A DNA stretch of 64,000 nt from Proteles cristata cristata (Eukaryota; Chordata; Mammalia; Carnivora; Hyaenidae). Made by a program: the position numbers and the translations under genes. The notes under the pieces were generated by a model that was not told the origin of the DNA, made no database searches, and saw only the letters and a program-made list of their open reading frames with translations. Location of the stretch: positions 425,001-489,000 of the forward strand of contig JAESUZ010002877.1 in NCBI GenBank assembly GCA_017311185.1. Reading direction: 5' to 3'. Below are positions 26,450-33,750 of the stretch, in pieces (position 1 is the stretch's first letter; every line of letters starts with the position of its first letter).

Positions 26450-29400
26450 ACGCGAACATGCACGCAAGCGGGTGTGTTCAGGGCGGGGTTTCTGGCCTCC
26501 TGCCTTCCCTACTGGAAATGCATTCCAGGTGCAGAGGCTGGGTATGGCTGCAGCAGCCCACTCAGAGATGCCCCGGGAAGGGCCAAGATCCTTAGGCCAA
26601 TAGGGTCGGGTTGCTTGAAGAGTATGGCTGGGAGGGGCTGCAGAATAAAAGGTAAAAGAAGGAGAACTCTGGAGAAAGCTAGAAGGCACAACTGTCTTGA
26701 AAAGGAACACTGGAAAGGAAAGAACAAAGGCAAGGAAGAAGCGCCAGTTATAAAAATCCCATAACTCGGAATATGACATCCCCAGCTCCCCTAGCCAGCA
26801 GCCACATGAGCCCTCTGGCCGCTGTCCATCTGCTGGCTCCGGTCAATTTCTCTTCACGACACTCACCACGACCTGACCTTTCATGTTATATATGACTTTG
26901 CTTATTTGCATTTCTGGATGCCCCCCTCCATTAGGATATACAGCTCCAAGCAAAAGGGGCTTTGTCTACTTCGTTTAGGGTTCAGCTCCTAGCGTCTGGC
27001 ACTGTGCCTGGCACATAGTAGCTGCTTAGCAAATATCTGCTCCAAGAATGGACTAGAGCCAAGCCGTTGGCACCAAAACAGTTTAACTTTTAAGTGTCAA
27101 CTACATAATAATAACAACATCAGCACAAAGCACCTGATCATTTACACAGCCTGTCGTTTAACTTAATTCCTCCAACCTTCTTTTACCAAACTGCTTCGTG
27201 CGTTTGGCTGTGGCCCAAGAGACCACTGGCCTCTGCAAGGTGGACCTCCTGAGAGGCAGATCAGACGGAGCTGCCTGCACAGAGCAGCTAGGGCAGCCCT
27301 CCCTCCTGGGCCTGGGAGACGATGCGGCTGCAAAGTGCAGGGCTCAGCAGTAACTGGGCCATGTCATCGAAATGATGGAGTGTTCCGGGACCAGGTTCAT
27401 CCGGCCTCCCCAGCCCAACAGAGGGCCGATTAGAAGTGTGTAAGGAAAACAGCTGGGGCAGGAGCAGCACAGCAAACGGTTAAAGCTCTGGCTCTTAAGT
27501 CAGGCTGCTGGGGGCTGGTTTCCCAGCTGCGTGCATGACCTTGGACCTCACTGAGTCTCGCTGACCTCATCCGTAAAGCCGGCATAAACCACAACAGTAA
27601 CAATCATTGCTTCAAAGTAATTATTTCTTGTGCAGGTTCTGATGAGATACTTCGCCAAAAGCGTCCAGCACTGTTCCTGGTGTGCATCTCAGTGCAGCGG
27701 GGACAGTGCCCTGCCAGCAGCAGCGTCACCACCACGCAGGCTCAGCTCTGCCACCCCCCACCCCCCCCACAGCAGTGTGATGCTGAGTGACTCGACCTCT
27801 TTCTCCCTGGACCTCAAATTCCTCTTCTTTAACCCGGTCACCAGGATCGAGTAAGGAGGAATAAACAAATCCTATGTTCAGCACTTAGTGCAGGGCCTCA
27901 TACATCTTAAACGTTTAATTGTGAGCTAGTATCTTATTATTAATCAAGAAACTTTTACTAGTCAAAAATGCCAATGTGACAATCCACCAAAGGCAGTTTG
28001 CCATATGCAAATAAATCTTCGGGACAAGAGGTTCTCCAGCTGCAATGTTCTCTTTCCACCTGCTCTGTACTTTAGTGGCTCTAAGAATGGCCCTTCCCCA
28101 ACCTTAGGTCTGACCTAGGAAGTATTTGGAGGTCAGTCCCCAGGGCGGGGCTGACCCCGCTCCGCACCAGTTCAGTCTGCTCAGGCTCTGCTCCATCTGC
28201 CTCCTCGCCTCCACGATGCTGCAGTCTGACAGCGAGGGAGGGGACATGCAAATACGCCCTAAAAACGGCTTGTTATTTTCACGGCCTGGGTGGTGCGCAT
28301 TTGTGGATGCCTGTGAAGACAGCGCGTCACTGTCAGGTATGGGGCATATGCCACCAATCTGGGGGAGGCTGTGAAATGTAAAAATACCCAACCCAAATAA
28401 AGCCCTTTTCCAAAGGAAAAGGAAAAACTCCTCCAGCACCCTTTGCAGAAAGGGAAGGGGCGGTGGCTCATCCCTGGGGGCAAATTCCCGCTGGGCCAGC
28501 CCCAGAACCAAGCCACCTGGCTCTTCGTTGGTCCCCCAGTCTCAGCTGCCCCAGTGAAATGGCTCAGCTGCTGGTTTTAAATGGCACTTATACTGTGGAA
28601 CGACCCAGAAACGGATGCTTTCAAGTTATGAGCCTGGGAAAGTGAATAGCAAAAGACCAAAGACAAGGGCCCTCCATAAAGAAAACAGAACCCTAAATAA
28701 GCCAGGAAGTGCTATTCACAGCACTGCTGATTTACAGAATCGACTCAACAAGAATATAATTACCGTCAACTTCATCTTGTACTTAACAGTCTCTAATGGG
28801 CACCTACGATGCACCAAATGCAGGTGTCCCCAGTGCAAATGTCTACAGCAGGGGCCAAGCAGTTAAGGTAAATGAAGGCAGCTGGTGATAACAAAAGCAA
28901 AACCAATAGTGTAAACAAAATCAAGAACAATAGGGAGGTGTGGGGGCCTGTGGCAAAAGAGGTGAGGCAGGCTCTCCATTACAGGTAGCTATTGCCATGC
29001 CAGAATGGGGTAGAGTGTGACCAGATCTCCCAGTTTTTAAAGCAAAGATTAAAATCCAAAATTTCAAGTGAAATGTTGGTTTAAGTTTCTTTTAAAACAC
29101 TGTGCAGGCCAAATAAAACACATCCGAGAGCCAGTTCCAGCCCGCAAATGGCCAGTTTGCCCCCACTGACCAAGCCCCCAGCAGCCCCTCTTTGCAATGT
29201 GTATAGTACTCCTGGGGATTGGGAGTGGGGGAGCAGAGCAGTAGTTGCGTAAGACACCCAAGATGGTACCCAGACACCTTTCCCCACTCAGGAATCCCTC
29301 TCTCTCCAGAAAGGGCAGCCCTCTGCGCTCCAGGCGACAGGACAGAACCACATCCAGGTGCACCCCTGCCTACGCATGAGCACCTATGCTCAGCAGCTTC

Positions 29401-30476
29401 CGTGCCCACCCCCACCCCCACCCCCTCTCCACCTCCCACCACTGGCTCCTTCTCCCTTCCAGGTCTCCCAGGTTGGCAGCTATTCTGTCCAACCTCTGCA
29501 GAGATGGCCCAGGCTGGGGACCTCACTGGGGCAGGTCTTTGGACAAACTGCCAGCCCTGGGGAAGTGGCTAGGGCCATGCACAGCACTGATGCTCACCCA
29601 CGCTGGGGACTTCTGCTTCTCACCAGTCCCCAGGGAAATGCTGCTCTTCTGCAAGGAAAGGCTCATGGGAGCCCCAGCCTCAAGGGACCCGAGGAGGGAG
29701 TGCTTCCCACGCAGGTACTCTGCAAACATCATCTAAGGCAGATGACGCTGAGTGACCAAGGCCATGCCCATGTCTGGCAGCTGCTTTGGGAAGGGGTGCC
29801 ACACCACCCTTCCCCAAGTGCCCACATTCAACTCCAGCCTAGGGCCAAGAGGAGTAGAGGCAATGATGTGACCGATAATAATAATGTTTAAAGATACTCC
29901 ACAATTGGCATTCTCTTGTGTCCTTTTCAAAGCATGTGCATGTTTCCACGATCTCCCCTGACCCTCCCAACATTCCAGAGAGATCGCCAGTATATTATTA
30001 TTTATTATTGTTATCAATAACCGCCCTTCCTTTGCCCCCGGGAGAATCAGATGCAGCTTCAGCACCCTGCTCTAGCCCAGAGCTTCCCAAATCTCAACCT
30101 GTCCACGAATCCCTAGCGAGGATGCAGGAGTTCTAGAGTGGGGCCCGAGATGCTATTGGTCCTCAGAGCCTGAACAGCAATGCTTTGGTCACTCAGCGAA
30201 TGTGGGGCTAGACCTGGGGCTCTGGCCCAGGCATCCTACCCTCGGATTCTGCCTAGGGGAACAAGGCTTGCTCACCTCACTTTTCACGGGTTGGGGCCTC
30301 TTGCCCAGTTTCACCTCCAGGAAGTGCAAGGGGGCGATCATGGCCCCAATGTTGCGGATGTCTGCGTATTTCAGCTCCTCCGCAGTCAGGGCCGAGCTGG
30401 GGAGTCCGGTCAGGGGGCCGAGCCCCGGCAGAGAGCCCGCAGTCACGGAAGGGTCTGGAATCTGCCCAGGCATCAT
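2736..30476 (-). CDS. JDP2: Jun dimerization protein 2, bZIP transcription factor (complete coding span, 3 coding exons)
   Basis: Join of 30276-30476, 9944-10048 and 2736-2921 on the minus strand gives 163 residues and a TGA stop, the usual JDP2 length. JDP2 is a nuclear bZIP protein that dimerises with Jun and ATF proteins, binds TRE and CRE sites and mostly represses transcription. Seen directly: an N-terminal region (1-67), basic region (about 74-98) with [12 protein letters not shown] at 82-93, and a zipper with leucines at 100, 107, 114, 121 and 128. The C-terminal tail ends [13 protein letters not shown] motif at 64-67 fits the reported SUMO site Lys65, and a TP at 148-149 fits the reported JNK target Thr148. 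Introns are GT..AG and phase 0. ATF3 is the nearest paralogue, but the length and both ends fit JDP2. No frameshift or missing key residue is seen. Confidence 0.98.
3468..3692 (-). mobile_element. Felid tRNA-Lys SINE (SINEC_Fc type)
   Basis: Full-length element with its poly(T) side at left and GGGGCGCCTGGGTGGCTCAG (reverse sense) at right. AGTCCAT..ATCATT-like target duplications lie at about 3456-3467 and 3693-3706. Its reverse-strand frame (GAWVAQSV...) is SINE sequence, not a gene. Confidence 0.93.
4061..4256 (+). mobile_element. MER5A hAT-Charlie MITE
   Basis: Begins CAGTGGTTCTCAACTAGGAG and contains GGTTGTCCCAACTG, GGGTAGAGGCTAGTGATGC and CCCCACAACAAGAA, the familiar MER5A order. The right end is degraded. 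Confidence 0.85.
5092..5232 (+). repeat. MIR SINE, diverged
   Basis: AAGTTTCTTAACTACCCTGAGTCTCAG..GCGCTTTATAAAC order. Confidence 0.6.
5671..5880 (+). mobile_element. Felid tRNA-Lys SINE, diverged
   Basis: Diverged copy with GGTGCCTGGCTGACTCAGG at the head and an AATAATAAACATTAAAA tail. Target duplications AAAATGTTA(G/A)AG flank it at about 5659 and 5880. The head mutation creates an AP-1-like TGACTCA (5684-5690). Confidence 0.9.
6560..6800 (+). repeat. One or two MIR fragments
   Basis: TAACTCTGCCACTTTAGCTACGTCACTGGG, then TTCTAGTCCTGCCTCCACTGCTGTGGAACC..TCAGAATCCTCGTC: two head-like segments suggest two overlapping copies. Confidence 0.5.
7610..7963 (+). repeat. L2 LINE 3' end
   Basis: CCTGGCCTTTGCTTGTGCTATTCCTGC..GTCTTTCCTCAGCTAGACTAAG..GGTACTCACTAAATGC follows the L2 3' order and leads into the GGAT tandem array. 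Confidence 0.75.
7964..8094 (+). repeat. GGAT/GACG minisatellite
   Basis: About 130 bp of imperfect then perfect GGAT units, with GACG variants around 8037-8052 and a clean block at 8052-8090. It lies between an L2 end and a MIR. Confidence 0.95.
8108..8290 (+). repeat. MIR SINE
   Basis: CCAGCTCTACCACTTGTTAAC..GTGATCTTGGGCAAATAACG..TGGTGCTCAGCAAGTG is near-complete MIR. It abuts the GGAT minisatellite. Confidence 0.85.
8750..8908 (+). repeat. L2 LINE 3' end with GAAT tail
   Basis: CACCTAGCAAAGTGCTGGGCTTTTAGTACATGC and a terminal TGAATGAATGAATGAAC run, as expected for L2. Confidence 0.7.
8925..9170 (+). repeat. MIR SINE
   Basis: CTCAGCTCTACCACTTAGTTGC..CTGGGCAAGTAATTTAACC..CTTAGTTTCCCTATCTGTAG order. 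Confidence 0.85.
9944..10048 (-). CDS. JDP2: JDP2 exon 3: basic DNA-binding region, codons 68-102
   Basis: Exon of 105 nt (35 codons) with acceptor CCTCACAG before 10048 and donor CGG|GTGAGC after 9944. It encodes [20 protein letters not shown] and on to TEFLQR, the complete basic region of a Fos/ATF3/JDP2-type bZIP. The conserved asparagine (82), the alanine pair and the arginines (88, 90) that contact TRE/CRE DNA are present, as is the redox-sensitive cysteine (89). The first zipper leucine (100) also lies here. Both flanking introns are phase 0, so the exon is a frame-neutral cassette. Confidence 0.97.
10855..11060 (-). repeat. MIR SINE
   Basis: Reverse order: CCCATAAGGAAAGTACTATTACTGTCCCATTTTACA..GAAATGGCAGAGTTAGGATTCC. 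Confidence 0.8.
12085..12375 (+). repeat. L2 LINE 3' end
   Basis: TCACCTCCTCCAGGAAGGCTC..GGGCTGGAGGACAGGGGACC..GTACTTGGCACTTAACAGG..AATGAATAAG in L2 order. Confidence 0.75.
14510..14640 (-). repeat. MIR SINE fragment
   Basis: CTTTTACGCATGAGGAAACTAAAG..GTCAGTGGCGGCTTCAAAGCCAGG in reverse MIR order. Confidence 0.6.
14859..15113 (+). mobile_element. Felid tRNA-Lys SINE with expanded CT tract
   Basis: Head GGGGTGCATAAGTGGCTCAG, long CT runs (14990-15060) and AAATAAATAAACATTAAAA tail. Imperfect flanking duplications AAGCT(G/T)ACT..TTTAT are visible. It is the only SINE in intron 2. Confidence 0.9.
15560..15725 (+). repeat. MIR SINE fragment
   Basis: GTGTGCTCCTGGGCAAGTCACTTGGCCTCTCTGAGCCTCTGC is the conserved MIR core. 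Confidence 0.75.
16880..17015 (-). repeat. MIR SINE fragment
   Basis: CTCATTTTACAGTTGAGGAAACAGGGTGATG in reverse order. Confidence 0.65.
17195..17345 (-). repeat. MIR-like SINE fragment
   Basis: GGATTTTACAGATGAGGAAACTGAGTCCCAAGG, reverse order. Confidence 0.65.
17400..18450 (+). repeat. Long L2 LINE 3' segment
   Basis: About 1 kb of L2-like text, with the usual closing order ACATGCTTTGCCCCTGC, AAGCATCACCACCTACGGG and AAACTGGGAGTTCCATGAAAGC. Frames are broken. Confidence 0.75.
20616..20625 (+). promoter_or_regulatory. MARE/AP-1 half-palindrome TGCTGACTCA in JDP2 intron 2
   Basis: TGCTGACTCA contains the AP-1 site TGACTCA (20619-20625) extended by the TGC flank recognised by MAF/NRF2/BACH dimers. 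It sits in a repeat-poor AT-rich stretch (19.9-20.7 kb) that also holds TTAATTAATT and a TTATGTAA motif. Enhancer function is inferred. Confidence 0.4.
20785..20925 (+). mobile_element. Old hAT-type MITE fragment
   Basis: Text AGAGGGCTTGTTACATCCCAG..TCTGGACTCTACCC..AGATGCTGGTGCCGCTG resembles a common mammalian Charlie-type MITE; subfamily not assigned. Confidence 0.5.
21184..21234 (+). repeat. (TG)n microsatellite, about 25 units
   Basis: Uninterrupted TG dinucleotides followed by an AT-rich stretch; likely length-polymorphic. Confidence 0.97.
21455..21600 (+). repeat. MIR SINE fragment
   Basis: GCCTCTCTGAGCCTCAGTACTC..ATAACACCTACCTG, followed by a degraded 3' end. Confidence 0.75.
21615..21800 (+). 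mobile_element. Old hAT-type MITE fragment
   Basis: Contains CCCCACCCAGACCAGTTGAATCAGAATCTC and GGACTCTAATGAG in the order typical of Charlie-type MITEs. Degraded ends. Confidence 0.5.
22050..23160 (-). mobile_element. Old L1 (L1M type) 3' end, reverse orientation
   Basis: The plus strand reads as reverse complement of an ancient L1 end: GTCCATCCAAGTTGTAGCAA, CATTCCTTTTCATGGC and ATTTGCGTTTCTTTGATGGC, ending at TTAATCTCTGTATATGGGGTG. Its frames are decayed. It interrupts a MIR-like piece on its left. Confidence 0.88.
24050..24235 (-). repeat. MIR SINE
   Basis: TTTTATAGATGAGGAAACTGACGCTCAGAAAG..CCAAGGTCATGTGGGG..CCAGAGCTCTTCC in reverse order. Confidence 0.8.
24440..24620 (-). repeat. MIR SINE, diverged
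   Basis: GTTCCAGGCACTGTGCAAGACC..AATATTATCCCCATCTTAAGATAGAG in reverse order. Confidence 0.65.
25480..25620 (-). mobile_element. Old hAT-type MITE fragment
   Basis: Diverged copy of the same general pattern (GGTCCCAGGGTGGGGTCTGG, GTTTTCCAAGTGG). Assignment is weak. Confidence 0.35.
26136..26223 (+). repeat. (GAAA)n microsatellite, about 22 units
   Basis: Nearly pure GAAA tetramers with one GGAA interruption at about 26201. Confidence 0.97.
26409..26446 (+). repeat. (GT)n microsatellite
   Basis: About 19 GT units, followed by GCGCACGCGAACATGCACGC, an alternating purine/pyrimidine stretch prone to Z-DNA. Confidence 0.96.
26820..27050 (+). repeat. L2 LINE 3' end
   Basis: CTGGCACTGTGCCTGGCACATAGTAGCTGCTTAGC closes an L2-type segment. 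Confidence 0.7.
27475..27640 (+). repeat. MIR SINE, diverged
   Basis: GGTTAAAGCTCTGGCTCTTAAGTCAGGCTGC..CATGACCTTGGACCTCACTGAG order. Confidence 0.65.
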
Positions 30477-30499
30477 AGCAGGAGGAGCGGCCGCCCAGC
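30276..30499 (-). CDS. JDP2: JDP2 exon 2: 23 nt of 5' UTR plus codons 1-67
   Basis: The acceptor CCACTCCAG precedes 30499 and the donor GAG|GTGAGC lies at 30276/30275. Translation begins at ATG 30476-30474 (G at -3), immediately followed by a second in-frame ATG, so the protein starts [10 protein letters not shown]. The exon encodes the N-terminal region, including [10 protein letters not shown] and [11 protein letters not shown], and ends in VKSE, a consensus SUMO acceptor. The 23 nt between acceptor and ATG have no stop in the coding frame and would read WAAAPPA, so an alternative upstream exon could extend the N terminus. Confidence 0.96.
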
Positions 30500-30734
30500 C
30501 TGGAGTGGGTGAGGGGAGATCAGGAAACGTGCTGTCAGCCAGGTGAGAGGTTCCATGAAGAATTAAGCCCCCATGCCTTGCCAAGGCCTCTTCCCTTCTT
30601 TCACTAATGTTCCTCCAACCTCCTCCCCACCCCCAGTTGCTCCTCCTGCCCTTAAGTCCATTCTGTTATGGAGGGAAATGCTGATCAATGAACTCCCAGC
30701 AACATTATTCTTGGCACTGAACACAATGCTTAAC

Positions 30735-30905
30735 CCAGGCATAGGTCACATTGATTCAGTATTTGCTATGTGCTCTGCACTGCAGAAATCCCATGAGACA
30801 GAGTCAGACCCATTCCACAGAGGAAGAAGCCAAGGCTTAGAAAGATAACTCACTCAAGACGGTACACAATGAAAACTGGAGTAGTTGGGATTGAAACTGC
30901 AACAC
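30735..30905 (-). repeat. MIR SINE, diverged
   Basis: TTTGCTATGTGCTCTGCACTG..CCATTCCACAGAGGAAGAAGCC..TTGGGATTGAAACTGC in reverse order, just upstream of exon 2. Confidence 0.6.
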
Positions 30906-31444
30906 GCTGCCTCCAAAGAAAATGGATTATAACGGTGAGATTTCAAGCACCTTCGCACCTGTTCAAGAGGGAGCTATTTTTGGTCTGGCACGGTGCCTCC
31001 CCTCAAATCACACATCCCATTCTGCATACTTGTTAAGACACCCTGAATATGAAATGAGGCAAATCGGAGCTAAAGGTAAGTATGTGTGTGTGAGTGTGTG
31101 CATGCAGCATCTATGAGGAAGATACTGAGGCAGAAGAGATAAAATTCATTAGCGTGTGCTTTCCCAGTGGAGCCCGGGATCAGAAAAGTCCTCCCCGATC
31201 TCCTCATTCTCAAAGCAAACACATATTCTGGCTCTGCCAGACCCAGGAGGTGTGCAAAGGAAGACAGATTCAGGCATGAAAGAAAAACATAAATTAGACA
31301 GGTCGATGCCAAGAGAATTCTTATTTCTTCCTTCTCTCTACAGGGAGAAGTTCATGAATAAGAAATGGTCACTTCAAGGTGTGGAGGGAAGTAGGCATGT
31401 CTGCCAGGAAAGCCAGACTTATCTGGTCCCTTACAGGGCTCGTG

Positions 31445-31482
31445 TCCATCCATCCACCCACCCATCCATCCACCCATCCAAT
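31445..31482 (+). repeat. (CCAT/CCAC)n tract
   Basis: CCATCCATCCACCCACCCATCC-type units in intron 1. Confidence 0.9.
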
Positions 31483-32085
31483 TGTTGACCGCCTAGATGC
31501 CAGGAGGCACATCGCAGATCCGATGTGCACAGCTTTGTTAAGTCACAAATCCGCTTCTGGATTCCAGGAGGAACTTCTCCACCTCCCCACCTCTCTGCCC
31601 AGGGCCATAAAATCAAAACCTTGACTTTCCTGGAAATCCTGGAGGCGCTTTGTCCAATCTTTCCATCTCCATCAGTCTCTTCCCATAAAGAGGGAGATAT
31701 TTCTCGAGACAGGGGAGATGTGACATCCACTGCACTGCACCTCCTGGTCGGGCAGAATTAAGGTTCTCCTATGGCCACGCTGTCTTGGGCGCTCTGCCTG
31801 CCGCAAGAGCAGCCCTGGGAGATAACTACACCCACCCTGTCCCCGTTGAGGTTGTCACGTCTGAACTGCGGGAGAGGGGTCCACTAGGGAGACCCTTCTG
31901 GCCACAAGCGCACCCCACATTCTCCATCTCTGTTTCGCTCTCAAGGTGAAATTTGGTTCCCTATCCAGCCCTGTGTCCCTTTCTCAATAAGTTCTGCACT
32001 CTGATGGGAAAAGGGTGTGAGGGATTTGTACCCTCAAACCACAAAGACTTCCAATGGACATGACTTTTAAAGAAAGGTGCATGTG

Positions 32086-32255
32086 GGGCGCCTGGGTGGC
32101 TCAGTTGGTTAAGCGTCCGACTTTGGCTCAGGTCATGATCTCACAGTTCATGGGTTTGAACCCTGCATCAGGCTCTGTGCTGGCAGCTAGCTCAGAGCCT
32201 GGAGCCTGCTCCAGATTCTGTGTCTCCCTCTCTCTCTGACCCTCCCCTGCTCACA

Positions 32256-32286
<31 letters not shown>

Positions 32287-32319
32287 AGATAAAACATTAA
32301 AAAAAATTTTTTTTTAAAT
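32086..32319 (+). mobile_element. Young felid tRNA-Lys SINE with perfect target duplication
   Basis: Starts GGGCGCCTGGGTGGCTCAG. An identical 17-bp duplication, AAAGAAAGGTGCATGTG, lies at 32069-32085 and 32320-32336. It carries the AGCTAGCTC insertion and CTGACCCTCCCC variant of the young group. It is antisense to JDP2 in intron 1. Confidence 0.97.
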
Positions 32320-32589
32320 AAAGAAAGGTGCATGTGAGTGGACAGTGGACCTACCATTTTGCCCTCAGCACACCAGCCGCATCTGCCTATAAGGCCATTT
32401 GCAAAGAGCTCCCTGTCTTGCACCCAAGTTCACATTTGGTGCCCCAGGCCCTACATCAGTGCTCCACCCCTCTGCCTCCCACACCGGGGCCCCTCAGCCC
32501 CTCCTTCCCATCCCACACCCTTTCTCCCCTCCTTAGCACCTAGTCTCCCCCAGGCCATCTCAGAAAAGGATCTGAGACTCATTCACATC

Positions 32590-32760
32590 AAGTTATAGTC
32601 TTAGAGCTGGAAGAGGCCCTGTGCTTATCTAAACCACATCCTCATTTTGCACATGAGGAAATTAAAGCTCAGAGAAGTTAAACTACGTGCCCAAGGTCAC
32701 ACAGGGGAAAAGCCAGGGCTGGACTCCTAGTCCCTGGGTTTTAGAACCAAAGCTTCCTCA
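32590..32760 (-). repeat. MIR-like SINE
   Basis: ATTTTGCACATGAGGAAATTAAAGCTCAGAGAAGTTAAAC..CCCAAGGTCACACAGGGG. Confidence 0.75.
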
Positions 32761-33609
32761 CCCTGCCCTTTTTGTCTCCCCTCCTGGGGTTCCACATAGA
32801 TTAATGCAGAAGGAATGACCTTTTAAATGGTGGGTTTTGAGACACTAGCCCGTAGTGGAGGACTGTCTACTCTGCCTTCTTCAATGCAGATCCAGGTTTA
32901 GGAAGTTCCCTGAACACCCTCCTGGGTGGGAGCCCAGACATGGCCACAGCCCCTGAGACATCTTGCATGTGGTGGGTCAATGTCCTGTGACCTTCCCTAA
33001 GCCTGAGCTGGACTGAAGTCACCCACACACCCTCACCTGCCCCCACCCCCAGAACCAGCTCCGCAATGCAGAGGAGGCAGGTTTCCACCCCAGAAGGCAG
33101 CTCTGACGGGGTGATCAGCAGCACGTTTCCCTGGGGCCTCCTCCAGCGAAAATACGAAAGAGGCCAATGTAAGGACTCATTCCTTTGTGGCAAAAACAAT
33201 GCCTGGGCCCAGCCATGTGGATACCTAGCAGGCAAAAGGGAGTGATTTCAGGCTACCTGATCCAGACTGACAAAAGAAACTCACATCTCCTTTTCAGAAG
33301 AGGGGCAAACCTTACCAAATCCCCTCTGCCAAACCTGACTAGATGCCACAAGGAAGCAGTGCCCCCCAGACGGACGCGTGAGCTCAGCGAAACAGACAGG
33401 AGACGGTGGCTAGGAAATGCTCTGTGCCTGGTGCTTCGGCTGGACACAGACCCTGAGGTACCACACCCCAGGTGTGCAGCCAAGCAAAAACACACAGCAA
33501 AAGCTCCTCCTTGGCCAGAAGCCCCAGAACCTTCCTGTCCTGTAAGTGCCAATTCCTGTGGGACAAACTGTGCCATGTGGGGCCACTCAGCAAACATAGG
33601 GGTGATTTC

Positions 33610-33750
33610 AAGGGGAAAGGAGCTGTCATGGTTGGTTGCTGCCCCCATGGAATCCCAATGGCATCATTTCTGGCACAGAAAGGGTAATCAACAAATACGT
33701 GTTGAATTTAGAAATAAATAAAAATGAATGAATGAACAAATGAAAAAAAA
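33610..33750 (+). repeat. Possible L2 end with GAAT tail
   Basis: CTGGCACAGAAAGGGTAATCAACAAATACGTG then AATGAATGAATGAAC. Confidence 0.45.

Larger units (their letters stand above)
10049..30275 (-). other. JDP2: JDP2 intron 2
   Basis: Phase-0 intron of 20.2 kb with GT..AG ends. It has a single felid SINE (14859-15113), one old L1 (22050-23160), several MIR/L2/hAT relics and TG, GAAA and GT microsatellites. The stretches 10060-10850, 11060-12085, 12380-14500, 15730-16880, 18455-20780, 27640-30070 and most of 24620-26070 lack recognisable genes or recent repeats. 13730-14040 is GA-rich low-complexity DNA. Confidence 0.9.
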
